Of a stretch of DNA of 64,000 nt, positions 41,043 through 49,679 are shown in pieces. The stretch is taken from the NCBI GenBank assembly GCA_007378985.1, contig VMHB01000002.1:105428-169427 (forward strand), read 5' to 3'. The DNA is from Parcubacteria group bacterium Greene0714_7 (lineage in GTDB: Bacteria; Patescibacteria; Paceibacteria; UBA9973; UBA2103). Below the pieces are notes generated by a model. The model had not been told where the DNA came from and searched no databases. It worked only from the letters and a program-made list of their open reading frames with translations. The stretch's first letter is position 1, and each line of letters starts with the position of its first letter. Position numbers and translations under genes: made by a program.

Positions 41043-41169
41043 GCTCTAAATCGTAGCAAGGGAACGGTCTACTTGCTAGGTGTTTCTCTATATGGGCGTA
41101 TGGCCAGAGAGATGGGCAGATACGTTAATGGCGGTAGACCCTGATACCGAGCGTGGTAGAGTTTATTGT

Positions 41170-42378
41170 ATGTTTTTTAAAACCAAAGCCTCAGTTAGCG
41201 CTGATCCTGAAAAGATAGAAACTCTCTTGACGAGAAGTGTTGTTGAAATAATTCCTTCAGACGAATCACTCCGAAAGCTTCTATTGTCAGGAGAACGACT
41301 GCGTATCAAGCTTGGGATAGATCCTACAAGTCCAAACATTCACATTGGACGCGCGGTGGCACTTCTTAAACTTCGAGACTTTCAAAATTTAGGGCACACA
41401 GTGGTTTTTATTATTGGAGATGCAACGGGTGTAATCGGTGATACTTCAGATAAAGAAAGTGAACGCCCAATGCTCAGTCGAGCTGATGTTGAAAAAAATC
41501 TAACAGAATATGTTTCTCAAGCCAAAAAAATTCTTGACCCAAATCTTTTGGAAGTACGGAGAAATTCTGAGTGGCTTTTGAAGTTGGACTACTCTGCTAT
41601 TGGTGATCAAGCCGATGCGTTTTCTGTAGCCGATTTCATATCCCGAGACAATATTAAGCGCCGTTTAGATGGAGGCAAAAGGGTTTCCCTACGAGAAGTG
41701 CTTTACCCTTTAATGCAGGGGTATGACAGTGTTGCCATAAAGGCAGATGTAGAGCTTGGCGGAACAGACCAGAGGTTTAATTTGCTTGCAGGCAGGGTAC
41801 TTCAAGGGAAGGCAGGTCAACCTCCGCAACACATTGTGATGAGCGAGCTCATTTTAGGTACTGATGGAAGAAAGATGAGTTCAAGTTGGGGAAACACTAT
41901 TAATCTTAATGATGCGCCCCAAGATATGTTTGGGAAAGTAATGAGTATTCCTGATTCGCTCATCGAAACATATTTCGTTCACTGCACACGAGTATCGTTA
42001 AATGTAGTGAAGAATATTCTCACAAAAAGCCCTCGAGATTCAAAGTTTGATCTAGCGTTAGAAATTGTTCGTATGTACCACGGTGATATCGAAAGTAAAA
42101 AAGCAGGGGAGCGATTCGTTTCCGTTTTTTCAAAAGGTGAGATTTCTGAAGAGGATGCTACCCCAGCATTATTCAGTGAAGGACAAACATATGCCGATGC
42201 ATTGGTGCATGCAGGCCTTGTTGCTTCTAGAACAGAGCTACGCCGATTGGTTTCTGCTGGGGCAGTAACTTCAGTTGCGACAGGGAAAGTGATTGCTGAT
42301 ATGAATAACGAACCTGTTGAGGGTGAAATTTTACGAATTGGTAAACGTAGAATTGCAAAAATGATAAAAAGTAAGTAA
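41170..42378 (+). CDS. tyrS: Tyrosyl-tRNA synthetase
   Basis: Charges tRNA-Tyr. The 402-residue class I synthetase has the HIGH-like motif in PTSPNIHIGRA near 58, the tyrosine pocket segment LMQGYDSVAIKADVELGGTD, a KMSKS-like GRKMSSSWG near 233 and a C-terminal S4 RNA-binding domain (SRTELRRLVSAGAV). Frames open further upstream (41080) are rejected: the ATG at 41170 follows a -10 (TAGAGT, 41157-41162) by 7 nt and the extra residues have no family similarity. Confidence 0.94.
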   Translation: MFFKTKASVSADPEKIETLLTRSVVEIIPSDESLRKLLLSGERLRIKLGIDPTSPNIHIGRAVALLKLRDFQNLGHTVVFIIGDATGVIGDTSDKESERPMLSRADVEKNLTEYVSQAKKILDPNLLEVRRNSEWLLKLDYSAIGDQADAFSVADFISRDNIKRRLDGGKRVSLREVLYPLMQGYDSVAIKADVELGGTDQRFNLLAGRVLQGKAGQPPQHIVMSELILGTDGRKMSSSWGNTINLNDAPQDMFGKVMSIPDSLIETYFVHCTRVSLNVVKNILTKSPRDSKFDLALEIVRMYHGDIESKKAGERFVSVFSKGEISEEDATPALFSEGQTYADALVHAGLVASRTELRRLVSAGAVTSVATGKVIADMNNEPVEGEILRIGKRRIAKMIKSK

Positions 42379-42416
42379 TAAAAAACCTCGCAAGCGCGAG
42401 GTTTTTTATTACTTAC
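42371..42416. terminator. Bidirectional terminator, 21-bp perfect arms
   Basis: GTAAGTAATAAAAAACCTCG with C, loop AAGC, then the perfect complement. It has T-runs on both strands and contains the stop codons of both convergent genes (tyrS and the acidic protein). Confidence 0.9.
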
Positions 42417-42556
42417 ATCATGTCATCGTCATCGCTAAATGGATCGGCGTCTTCCTCCTCATCAGGAATCTCTTCCTCATCTACAGGAGGAATCACCGGC
42501 GCATCCGCATCTTCCTCGTCCTCAAATCCTTTGTGTCTTTTTGAATCGTTACTCAT
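42413..42556 (-). CDS. Small acidic protein, 47 aa
   Basis: The ATG at 42556 opens a 47-codon frame: MSNDSKRHKGFEDEEDADAP, then a Pro/Val stretch, and an ending of EEEDADPFSDDDDMM. More than half of the residues are Asp or Glu. A longer frame starting at 42664 would overlap ruvC and adds residues of unlike composition. The frame ends in the terminator shared with tyrS. Function unknown; such acidic tails often bind basic proteins or metal ions. Confidence 0.55.
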   Translation of the reverse strand: MSNDSKRHKGFEDEEDADAPVIPPVDEEEIPDEEEDADPFSDDDDMM

Positions 42557-42650
42557 GTTGGATATAGTTTCTAACGCCTTATTTGTATCAAAATGCCACC
42601 CATTGGCAAGTGACACACTAAAGTGATGTGGATAACAAGCCTTTAATGCT

Positions 42651-43136
42651 CTATATCTTCTCACGCGCTTGTCTGAATTTTGAGCTTGATTGATGGGCTA
42701 TTGCAAGCGCTATAGCGTCATACTCATCATCGTGCCGCTTCATGTTTTCCATAGGGACGAGCATAGTAACCATTCTGATGACACTTTTCTTGTCCGCATT
42801 TCCAGAACCAGTAACTGCAATTTTTACTTCTTGCGGAGAGTATTCGAAAACAGTAAGTCCGGCCTCAACTCCTGCGAGAGCTATAACTCCTCGTGCCTCT
42901 GCCACATGGATCGCTGTTTTTTGATTTTTTGTAAAAAAAAGCGTTTCTATTGCGAGTGCTTCTGGTTTGTATTTTTTTATTACTTTTCCGAGATGTTGGA
43001 ATACCGCACCAAGGCGAATGGGGACAGCTCCTTTAGGGGGAATGAAACATTCAGAGAAGATAAGCAAAGTGCCTTCCATTATTGCGATACCTACTCGATC
43101 GTACCCAGGGTCAACAGCGATAACGGTAGGCTTCAT
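42651..43136 (-). CDS. ruvC: Holliday junction resolvase RuvC
   Basis: The endonuclease that cuts Holliday junctions held by RuvAB. The 161-residue protein has the four acidic residues of the RNase H-like site: Asp in VIAVDPGYDRVG, Glu in LAIETLFF and the Asp pair in HDDEYDAIALA. The start at 43136 fits the family N-terminus (MKPTVIAVDPG) and follows a GGAAAA; an ATG at 43166 would add ten residues. Located in a minus-strand run with ruvB and a MazG-like gene. Confidence 0.92.
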   Translation of the reverse strand: MKPTVIAVDPGYDRVGIAIMEGTLLIFSECFIPPKGAVPIRLGAVFQHLGKVIKKYKPEALAIETLFFTKNQKTAIHVAEARGVIALAGVEAGLTVFEYSPQEVKIAVTGSGNADKKSVIRMVTMLVPMENMKRHDDEYDAIALAIAHQSSSKFRQAREKI

Positions 43137-43172
43137 TTTTCCGGTTCCAGCTTTTAGAGAGGGCATTTTTTG

Positions 43173-43508
43173 TTACTTTTCTCTATTGCGGACTTCCAAT
43201 TTCTCCATTTTTCGTATTAGTGCTTTTTCTATGTCTATGCCAGCAGCTTCTGCGAGGAAGAGTGAAACAATAATGACATCAGCACATTCGTCAGCGAGTT
43301 CGTCATCTCCAACTGCCATTATTTTTGATTTGCGTTGATATCCAAAACGAGCAAGTACTTGCTCTGCAAGCTCGCCAACTTCTTCACCAAGTTTAACGGT
43401 GTAGGCGAGTAGGTGTGATGCGTCACCCCTCTCTTTCTTTTGCGTCTGCCAGATAACGGATTCCTGCTTCGTTACCCACGCTTTCAATGTGTCGGAGAGT
43501 AATGTCAT
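43173..43508 (-). CDS. MazG-like nucleotide pyrophosphohydrolase
   Basis: A 111-residue all-alpha NTP pyrophosphatase. The metal-binding pattern is KLGEEVGELAEQ (E-x-x-E, near 40-51) and ELADECADVIIV (E-x-x-x-D, near 70-80), typical of single-domain MazG-like proteins that remove unwanted nucleotides. Its start overlaps the ruvB stop by 4 nt, showing translational coupling. Confidence 0.85.
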   Translation of the reverse strand: MTLLSDTLKAWVTKQESVIWQTQKKERGDASHLLAYTVKLGEEVGELAEQVLARFGYQRKSKIMAVGDDELADECADVIIVSLFLAEAAGIDIEKALIRKMEKLEVRNREK

Positions 43509-44536
43509 ATAAGTTTTTTCTGTACACCCCGCTTTCCTAAATGCTCTCGAGCCCTCAGAGTAACAATACGCCCCCGGGGAGTTCGTTCCAAAAATCCTTC
43601 CTGCATTAAATATGGCTCATATACATCCTCAATGGTCTGTTCATCTTCGGCCGCGGCCGCCGCAAGGGTTTTTACACCCACGGGACCCCCCGCAAACTTT
43701 GTGATGAGTGCCTCAAGAATGCGCCTGTCTGACGGAGTAAGTCCGGCTGTGTCTATACCAATCATGGCGAGTGCTTTTTCTGCAGCTACTTTTGAGAGCC
43801 CTGTTCGGTCGAGTTGCGCAACATCGCGCGAGCGCTTCAAAAGATAGTTTGCAGTACGTGGAGTTTTTCGAGAGCGCTTTGCAATTTCTTGGAGGGCATC
43901 GGCATCGGCTTCAATGCCAAGAATTTTTGCAGAACGAGCGAGGATTCTTTCAATTTCTTTTTCAGAATAAAAATCAAGTTGAAATACTCCTCCTGAAAAT
44001 CGAGAACGAAGTGGTGCAGAAATAAGTCCTATGCGCGTAGTTGCACCGACAAGTGTGAAAGAGGGAAGGGCGAGCTCTATTGTTCGCGCCGAAGGACCTT
44101 TGCCGATAATGATATCGAGCTTCCCAGCTTCCATGGCGGGGTAGAGAACCTCTTCAATTGTTTTGTTAAGTCGGTGAATTTCATCGATAAACAACACGTC
44201 ACCAGGCTCTAGGTTAGTGAGAATTGCCGCTAGGTCACCTACGCGCTCAATAACGGGCCCTGCCGTTGCTCGCATGTTTGCACCAAGCTCTTTCGCCACA
44301 AGGTGTGCCAGTGTCGTTTTTCCCAGTCCAGGAGGACCATAGAGGAGTGTGTGCTCCGGTGCATGGTTTCTTTCTCTCGCAGCCGCTATAAGTACGCGGA
44401 GGTTTTCTTTTACATTTTCTTGCCCCACGTATTCTTCCCAAGCCTCCGGCCGTAGAGTTTGGTCTAAGACGCGTTCCCCAGCTTCTTTTGGCTCCTCTTC
44501 CTCAGAATGAGCCCTCTTTGATTGAGTACTTGACAT
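43505..44536 (-). CDS. ruvB: Holliday junction helicase RuvB
   Basis: The AAA+ motor of the RuvAB branch-migration complex. The 343-residue protein has RPEAWEEYVGQENVKENL at the start of the core, Walker A GPPGLGKTTL near 67, Walker B LFIDEIHRL, sensor GATTRIGLIS and a C-terminal winged helix (QEGFLERTPRGRIVT). ruvA is encoded separately at 54.8 kb. The divergent structured RNA promoter overlaps its start codon. Confidence 0.96.
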   Translation of the reverse strand: MSSTQSKRAHSEEEEPKEAGERVLDQTLRPEAWEEYVGQENVKENLRVLIAAARERNHAPEHTLLYGPPGLGKTTLAHLVAKELGANMRATAGPVIERVGDLAAILTNLEPGDVLFIDEIHRLNKTIEEVLYPAMEAGKLDIIIGKGPSARTIELALPSFTLVGATTRIGLISAPLRSRFSGGVFQLDFYSEKEIERILARSAKILGIEADADALQEIAKRSRKTPRTANYLLKRSRDVAQLDRTGLSKVAAEKALAMIGIDTAGLTPSDRRILEALITKFAGGPVGVKTLAAAAAEDEQTIEDVYEPYLMQEGFLERTPRGRIVTLRAREHLGKRGVQKKLI

Positions 44537-44558
44537 ATATAAAAGCGTATGCTATCGT
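44530..44558 (+). promoter_or_regulatory. Strong promoter for structured RNA
   Basis: TTGACA (44530-44535), exact 17-bp spacer, TATCGT (44553-44558) on the plus strand. No plus-strand protein gene follows for 2 kb, so it must serve a non-coding RNA. The -35 overlaps the ruvB start codon. Confidence 0.65.
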
Positions 44559-44565
44559 ACCATTG

Positions 44566-44732
44566 TAACCCCGAAAGGGGTTTTATTCTAAAAAATCGTG
44601 CCCATCTAAGCAACGCCGTGGCATCATTGTAAGGATCTGCTGGAAGTCTGACTTCGGTTATTCTCTGGCAGTCTCCTCATCATTTGTTCCACCTTCACTG
44701 CAAGCGTTGTTTAGAGGGGTGCGATTTTTTTA
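44566..44732 (+). ncRNA. ssrS: Candidate 6S-like structured RNA
   Basis: Starting at a strong promoter, the RNA of about 167 nt begins with a CCCC-GAAA-GGGG hairpin and then forms one long rod. The closing stem pairs AAAAAATCG (44590-44598) with CGATTTTTTT (44722-44731), CTAA with TTAG and CAACGC (44611-44616) with GCGTTG (44704-44709). A large internal bubble follows, then GGATCTGC with GCAGTCTCC and a terminal hairpin GAAGT-CTG-ACTTC. A rod with a central bubble and this length resembles 6S RNA, the RNA polymerase regulator; no conserved-sequence proof is possible by eye. Strand is chosen from the promoter. Confidence 0.5.
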
Positions 44733-44745
44733 TTTGCATAGTATG

Positions 44746-44774
44746 AAAATCCCAAGGTTATCCTTGGGATTTTT
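44746..44774 (-). terminator. Terminator after pilB
   Basis: AAAATCCCAAGG-TTAT-CCTTGGGATTTTT, 12-bp arms with a T-run on the minus strand, just after the pilB stop codon at 44777. Confidence 0.85.
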
Positions 44775-44776
44775 GT

Positions 44777-46450
44777 TTATTTGAGCGTTTCTTCAATCAA
44801 AACTACGCGGTTCAATTCATCAAGTGAGGTAATTCCAGTCAAGACTTTCATGATGCCGTCTTCAACCATCGTCAGGATTTCTTTTTTGTGTTGGAGGGCC
44901 TGTATTTCATGTTCTGAAGGAGAGGTGCGAAGAAGTGCGTCCATCTCGCCATCAATAACGACTGCTTCAAAAACACCAATACGACCCTTGAACCCAGTAT
45001 TGTTGCAGACAGAGCACCCAACAGGCTCAAATACTTTGGAAATGTCAGCGGGGATGACGGTCTTATCTCGAAGACCTGCGAGCACTTTATCAACACGCTC
45101 TTTGTTCTTACCTTCAAGAGGGACTTCTTTTTTGCATTGCTTACATAAGACTCTTACTAAGCGTTGTGCCATGGCGATATTGATGGCGGAACCAAATACT
45201 TTTGGATCCACATCAAGATCAACAAGTCGAGGGAAAGACCCTGCGGCATCGTTGGTATGGAGTGTTGAAAATACGAAGTGTCCCGTGAGTGCTGCGTCGA
45301 TTGCCGTTTTTGCGACTTCTTCATCGCGGATTTCTCCGATCATGATGACATCAGGGTCTTGGCGGAGTGCGGAGCGGAGCCCTTGAAGGAATGTGTAGTT
45401 TTTTTCATCTACCTGTGTTTGCACCAATCCAGCAACATGATATTCCACAGGGTCTTCAATGGTAATAATTTTAATTTCTGGGGAATTAATTTTTTTCATG
45501 CACGCATAGAGCGTGGTTGTTTTTCCGCTTCCTGTAGGTCCTGTATTTAAAAGCATGCCATTTGGATTACCGATTTCGCGCTCAATGAGTGCGCGTAATT
45601 TTGGCTCCATACCTAAAGCTTCAAATGGAACGGATATGGTGTCGGGATTTAAGAGACGCATCACGACAGTTTCACCGTACGCACCGGGAATAACGGAAGC
45701 ACGAATCTCAATCTCTTTTGCGTCCATAACAAGGCTGAATCTGCCATCCTGTGGACGGTTTTTTAAATTCAGTTTAAGTCCAGAAAGAAGTTTTAGTCGT
45801 GACAAGAGAAGATTGGCTGTATCGAGGTCAAAGTTAATGACGTCATGCAACACCCCGTCAAGACGATAGCGCAAGCGCACCTGATTTTGTTCAGGCTCGA
45901 TGTGAATGTCCGATGCGTCAACTGCAAATGCTCCAGCGAGTACTACTTCGAGAATTTTTGAAACACGGTATGCTCGTTTCATTTCGGTAACACTGGCGAC
46001 TGCTTTTTGGATGTCCTCAATCGTATGAATACTTTCGAGCACCTTTTTCAACTCAGTTGGGGAGACATCTAAAACACCCTGCTTTGATTCAACGGCAAAT
46101 GAAAGATCTTTGTAGTGTTCCCAAGCTCTTGCTAAGGATGCACGCGATACCAATACTTGCTCTACCGTGTATCCGCGCTTCTCTAAGTCTTCAAGAATTG
46201 CAGGCAATTTAGGATGTTGTGGTGAACGGACGGCAATGGTTAATTTTTTACCCACAATGTCAAAGCCTGCGATTTCAGCGAGACGGGCTACAGGCTCTTC
46301 TATGAGTCGAAGCGCATCAGAATTAATTGAGACACGCGTTAAGTCGAGATATCGAATGTCATACCTGTGCGAGAGCATGAGGGCGAGCTCCTCCTCTTCC
46401 CGTAGCTGGAGTTCTTTAAGTCGATTGTCCGTATCGTCAGTTTGTGCCAT
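44777..46450 (-). CDS. pilB: Type IV pilus assembly ATPase PilB (GspE family)
   Basis: The extension motor of type IV pili. The 557-residue protein has an N-terminal domain to about 180, then the GspE core: SDIHIEPEQNQVRLRYRLDG, Walker A GPTGSGKTTTL near 310, the Asp box IEDPVEYHVAG, Walker B-like PDVIMIGEIRDEEVA and the His box HFVFSTLHTND. A tetracysteine zinc site follows (LCKQCKKEVP and CSVCNNTGF). A -10 (TACTAT, 46457-46462) ends 6 nt before the ATG. Confidence 0.92.
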   Translation of the reverse strand: MAQTDDTDNRLKELQLREEEELALMLSHRYDIRYLDLTRVSINSDALRLIEEPVARLAEIAGFDIVGKKLTIAVRSPQHPKLPAILEDLEKRGYTVEQVLVSRASLARAWEHYKDLSFAVESKQGVLDVSPTELKKVLESIHTIEDIQKAVASVTEMKRAYRVSKILEVVLAGAFAVDASDIHIEPEQNQVRLRYRLDGVLHDVINFDLDTANLLLSRLKLLSGLKLNLKNRPQDGRFSLVMDAKEIEIRASVIPGAYGETVVMRLLNPDTISVPFEALGMEPKLRALIEREIGNPNGMLLNTGPTGSGKTTTLYACMKKINSPEIKIITIEDPVEYHVAGLVQTQVDEKNYTFLQGLRSALRQDPDVIMIGEIRDEEVAKTAIDAALTGHFVFSTLHTNDAAGSFPRLVDLDVDPKVFGSAINIAMAQRLVRVLCKQCKKEVPLEGKNKERVDKVLAGLRDKTVIPADISKVFEPVGCSVCNNTGFKGRIGVFEAVVIDGEMDALLRTSPSEHEIQALQHKKEILTMVEDGIMKVLTGITSLDELNRVVLIEETLK

Positions 46451-46465
46451 AGAGCAATAGTACCT

Positions 46466-46504
46466 TACAGCCAGCTTTCAGGTTATAGCTTTCAGCTTTC
46501 AGCT
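46466..46504. repeat. Heptad repeat tract between pilB and tsaE
   Basis: On the minus strand CTGAAAG CTGAAAG CTATAAC CTGAAAG CTGGCTG, a CTGANAN-type heptad array located between two divergent promoters. Confidence 0.6.
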
Positions 46505-46546
46505 CGGGAAAATCTAAAGAAATAGCCTTTGTAGTACTATGGAAAG

Positions 46547-46984
46547 ATGAAGGTGACATTAGAAGAATTACCAGCGTATGCGAAGCGATTCGTGGAGGAT
46601 TTGCCAAAAGAGCTCGGAACAAAGGCTTATGTTGTAGGGCTTTTGGGAGAACTTGGTGCAGGCAAAACCGCATTTGTGCAAGAAGTTGCCAAACTACTCA
46701 GTATCGCTCGGAGCGTAACGAGCCCGACTTTTGTTATTGCTCAAATATATACAATCAACCACCAAGCTTTTGAGCGTCTTGTGCATATCGATGCATACCG
46801 CCTTGATAGTGGGGAATCCGACACTATTGGGTGGAAAGATTTTTTAAATGATCCCAAAAATCTGATTTTTGTAGAGTGGGCGGATAGGGCTCCAGGGGGG
46901 ATACCTACAGGAACACACATATTAGATTTTACTGTGGTGGGCGAAAATGTCAGAAATATTGAAGAAAAATATGAGTCCCGTTAG
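46547..46984 (+). CDS. tsaE: tRNA threonylcarbamoyladenosine biosynthesis ATPase TsaE
   Basis: A partner of TsaB/TsaD in making t6A at position 37 of ANN-reading tRNAs. The 145-residue protein has Walker A GELGAGKTAFV near 32, VTSPTFVIAQIY near 55, HIDAYRLD near 80 and IFVEWADRAP near 104. A -10 (TACTAT, 46535-46540) ends 6 nt before the ATG. Its last codons lie in the left arm of an inverted repeat shared with the polA start region. Confidence 0.93.
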   Translation: MKVTLEELPAYAKRFVEDLPKELGTKAYVVGLLGELGAGKTAFVQEVAKLLSIARSVTSPTFVIAQIYTINHQAFERLVHIDAYRLDSGESDTIGWKDFLNDPKNLIFVEWADRAPGGIPTGTHILDFTVVGENVRNIEEKYESR

Positions 46985-47092
46985 AGGTCGCGATCACGTA
47001 TAGTATTAAAGAGAAAATGAACTTTTCAATTACAGCATTAAAAATTTTAACTGCAGGAGCGACTGATGCGGTCGCGATCTGCCTCTAACGGG
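46977..47092 (+). promoter_or_regulatory. Inverted repeat and leader before polA
   Basis: CCCGTTAGAGG (46977-46987) pairs perfectly with CCTCTAACGGG (47082-47092), directly in front of the polA ATG. TCGCGATC occurs next to both arms and is self-complementary in its core. A -10-like TATAGT is at 46999-47004. The pairing would place the polA start next to a stem, and translation of the short frame at 47017-47088 would open it. Confidence 0.45.
47017..47088 (+). CDS. Possible 23-aa leader peptide of polA
   Basis: An ATG preceded by AAAGAGAAA opens a 23-codon frame (MNFSITALKILTAGATDAVA and three more residues) that stops with TAA at 47086-47088, 4 nt before the polA ATG and inside the right arm of the inverted repeat. 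Its place fits a leader peptide coupled to polA. There is no independent support, and it could be chance. Confidence 0.3.
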   Translation: MNFSITALKILTAGATDAVAICL

Positions 47093-49513
47093 ATGAGCCA
47101 AAAAAAGAAAAAAGAAACGCTCATTCTTCTCGATACCCACGCGATTATTCACCGCGCGTATCATGCCTTACCTGAGATGACCTCCCCATCGGGTGAACCT
47201 GTAAATGCTGTGTATGGGTTGGCCACAATGCTCATGAAAATTATTAAGGATCTCAAGCCCGACCATGTTGTCGCAGCATACGATTTGCCGGGGCCAACGC
47301 ACCGACACGAAGTGTACAAAGAATACAAGGCTAAGCGCCCACAGATTGATGATTCGTTAATAACGCAAATTAATCGCTCACGCGATGTTCTGTCAGCTTT
47401 TAGTATTCCTATTTATGAAATGCCGGGGTTTGAAGCCGATGATGTTATTGGCACGATTGCTGTAAGTGCTAAGAAAAATTTCGATGTCATCATTGCTTCG
47501 GGAGATATGGACACCTTGCAGTTAGTGGACGATGAGCGTGTTCGGGTTTTTACGCTTCGTAAAGGGATTCAAGACACCATTCTTTATGACGAGAAAGCAG
47601 TGCTGGCTCGATACGGATTTCTGCCAATACGCATTCCCGATTACAAAGGATTCGCCGGTGACCCCTCAGACAACATCATCGGTATTCCTGGGATTGGCGA
47701 AAAGACTGCAACGAAGCTTCTACAAGAATTTGATTCCATGGAAGGTGTTTATAAGGCGGTACATAATAAAAAATGGACAGAAGAAAAGTGGAAAGAGGTT
47801 GGAATATCGGCACGTAATCTTAATCTGCTCCGAGATCATGAAGACGAGGCTGAGTTTTCTAAAGTTCTTGCGACCATCCGTACTGATGCGCCGGTCTCTT
47901 TCAAGGAACCAGAACAGTCATTTGCGGATACGCTCGATGTTACACATGCGACCGCTCTTTTTACTGATCTCGGATTTCGTTCCTTGGTGCCGAGAATGAG
48001 CGCTCTTTCATCAAAGTCACAAAAAAATACAAAAACCGATGCAGGGGAAGAAGGTGATGTCCCACGACAACAATCACTATCCTCAATAGAAACAGTGCCT
48101 GATGCAGAAAAGGAATTGTTTGCGGAAGTGAAGATAATGCTATGGCTTACGCAATCAGATATAACGAATCCGACGCTCGACGATGTACTTGCAAACACCA
48201 AATCAAAAACAGTACCAGAGGCGCACGCGAAACTTACTGCTCTGATAGAAAAAGAAGAACTGAAAGAGGTTTTTGAAAATATTGAGAAACCACTCATTCC
48301 TGTTATTGAAGCGATTAATGCGCACGGTGTTTTGGTGGATAAGGAATATCTAGCAAATCTCTCAAAGGAATATCATGCAGAATTAGATGTGCTTGCTAAG
48401 AAAATCTGTGACGCAGCAGGGGAAGAATTTAATATTAATTCTCCAAAGCAACTCGGAGAAATTTTATTTACAAAATTAGGCATTGGTATTGCCGGGAAAC
48501 GACAAAAGAAAACTGCCACGGGGCAACTCTCAACACGCGAGTCCGAACTTGTGAAGTTAAAAGGGGAGCATCCAATCATTGAGCACATACTGTCTCACCG
48601 AGAACTCCAAAAACTTCTTTCAACCTACATTGATGCAATCCCACCTCTTCTGGGTAGCGACAACAGACTCCACACTTCGTTTATACAAACCGGAACAACA
48701 ACAGGGCGCATTTCATCGCATAATCCAAACCTTCAAAATATCCCCGTTAAGAGCGAACTCGGTCGTCGCATTCGGCGAGGGTTTATTGCGCCAAAGGGTT
48801 TTGTGCTTGCTGCATTCGACTATTCGCAAATAGAACTTCGACTCGCTGCATTTCTTTCAGGAGATGAAAAATTAATCGATATTTTTAAGCGAGGTGAAGA
48901 TGTGCATTCTGCGGTAGCGGCAGAAGTGTACGGTGTTCCTCAAAAAGAGGTTACTTATGATATGAGGCGAAGTGCCAAAGTTATTAATTTCGGCATTCTC
49001 TACGGTATGGGGGTGAATGCTCTTCGAGAAAATTTGGGTGGAGACAGAGCGCAAGCGCAAGAATTTTATAATCGCTATTTTGAAACATTTTCAGGCCTTG
49101 CAGAATACCTAACGCAAACGCGGGCAATAGCTGCACGACTTGGCTACACCACAACTCATTTTGGTCGCCGTAGGTTTTTCCCTGGCATCCGCTCAAAAAT
49201 TCCGTATGTACGCGCCATGGCAGAACGCATGGCTATTAATGCACCACTACAGGGAACACAGTCAGATATTATCAAGATTGCAATGGCGCGCATTGCTAAA
49301 GTCCTCAAAGAAAAATTTGCCACGGATGCGGTAATTGTGTTGCAGATTCATGACGAACTGATTTTTGAAGTTAAAGAATCAATCCTTACTGATGTCGCAA
49401 AAGAAATACGGCATGCAATGGAGAATGTCATTCCTGCATCTGAAATGAAAGGCATACCCATTCTCGTTTCTGGAGAGGCAGGTCCTAATTGGGGGGAGAT
49501 GACTGAACTGTAG
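47093..49513 (+). CDS. polA: DNA polymerase I without a functional-looking 3'-5' exonuclease
   Basis: An 806-residue family A polymerase. The N-terminal 5' nuclease is intact (EADDVIGTIA, SGDMDTLQLV, FAGDPSDNIIGIPGIGEKTA). The middle region, about 290-420, is short and lacks the D-x-E and other acidic residues of the proofreading domain. The polymerase has motif A FDYSQIELR near 575, motif B RRSAKVINFGILYGMG near 625 and motif C QIHDELIFEV near 750. The ATG at 47093 is preferred to one at 47066, whose extra residues come from the inverted repeat. Confidence 0.94.
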   Translation: MSQKKKKETLILLDTHAIIHRAYHALPEMTSPSGEPVNAVYGLATMLMKIIKDLKPDHVVAAYDLPGPTHRHEVYKEYKAKRPQIDDSLITQINRSRDVLSAFSIPIYEMPGFEADDVIGTIAVSAKKNFDVIIASGDMDTLQLVDDERVRVFTLRKGIQDTILYDEKAVLARYGFLPIRIPDYKGFAGDPSDNIIGIPGIGEKTATKLLQEFDSMEGVYKAVHNKKWTEEKWKEVGISARNLNLLRDHEDEAEFSKVLATIRTDAPVSFKEPEQSFADTLDVTHATALFTDLGFRSLVPRMSALSSKSQKNTKTDAGEEGDVPRQQSLSSIETVPDAEKELFAEVKIMLWLTQSDITNPTLDDVLANTKSKTVPEAHAKLTALIEKEELKEVFENIEKPLIPVIEAINAHGVLVDKEYLANLSKEYHAELDVLAKKICDAAGEEFNINSPKQLGEILFTKLGIGIAGKRQKKTATGQLSTRESELVKLKGEHPIIEHILSHRELQKLLSTYIDAIPPLLGSDNRLHTSFIQTGTTTGRISSHNPNLQNIPVKSELGRRIRRGFIAPKGFVLAAFDYSQIELRLAAFLSGDEKLIDIFKRGEDVHSAVAAEVYGVPQKEVTYDMRRSAKVINFGILYGMGVNALRENLGGDRAQAQEFYNRYFETFSGLAEYLTQTRAIAARLGYTTTHFGRRRFFPGIRSKIPYVRAMAERMAINAPLQGTQSDIIKIAMARIAKVLKEKFATDAVIVLQIHDELIFEVKESILTDVAKEIRHAMENVIPASEMKGIPILVSGEAGPNWGEMTEL

Positions 49514-49530
49514 AGGTGTCAGCGGACAGG

Positions 49531-49670
49531 TTTCGGATTCTAGGTTTTTAATTTCTTAAACCAAATAAAAATAAAGGGAAAAGAGCTGTATAGCATAACC
49601 TAACGATCGTTAGATTATGCTATACAGCTAAAAACCAGAAAAACTGGAATCCGAAACATGAAACCTGTAC
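49531..49670. repeat. Nested inverted repeats between polA and holA-like gene
   Basis: An inner inverted repeat of 23-bp arms with one mismatch (49584-49629, centred on AACGATCGTT) sits inside an outer pair GGTTTCGGATTC / GAATCCGAAAC with further heptad-type AGGTTT/AAACCT sequence. The whole spacer 49514-49679 is therefore one cruciform-capable element and holds no gene. Confidence 0.65.
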
Positions 49671-49679
49671 TCTATTAAA

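Noticed and set aside
44781..45386. A 201-codon frame opposite pilB
   Set aside because: Antisense shadow of a strongly supported gene; Ser/Arg-rich content typical of reverse-strand frames.
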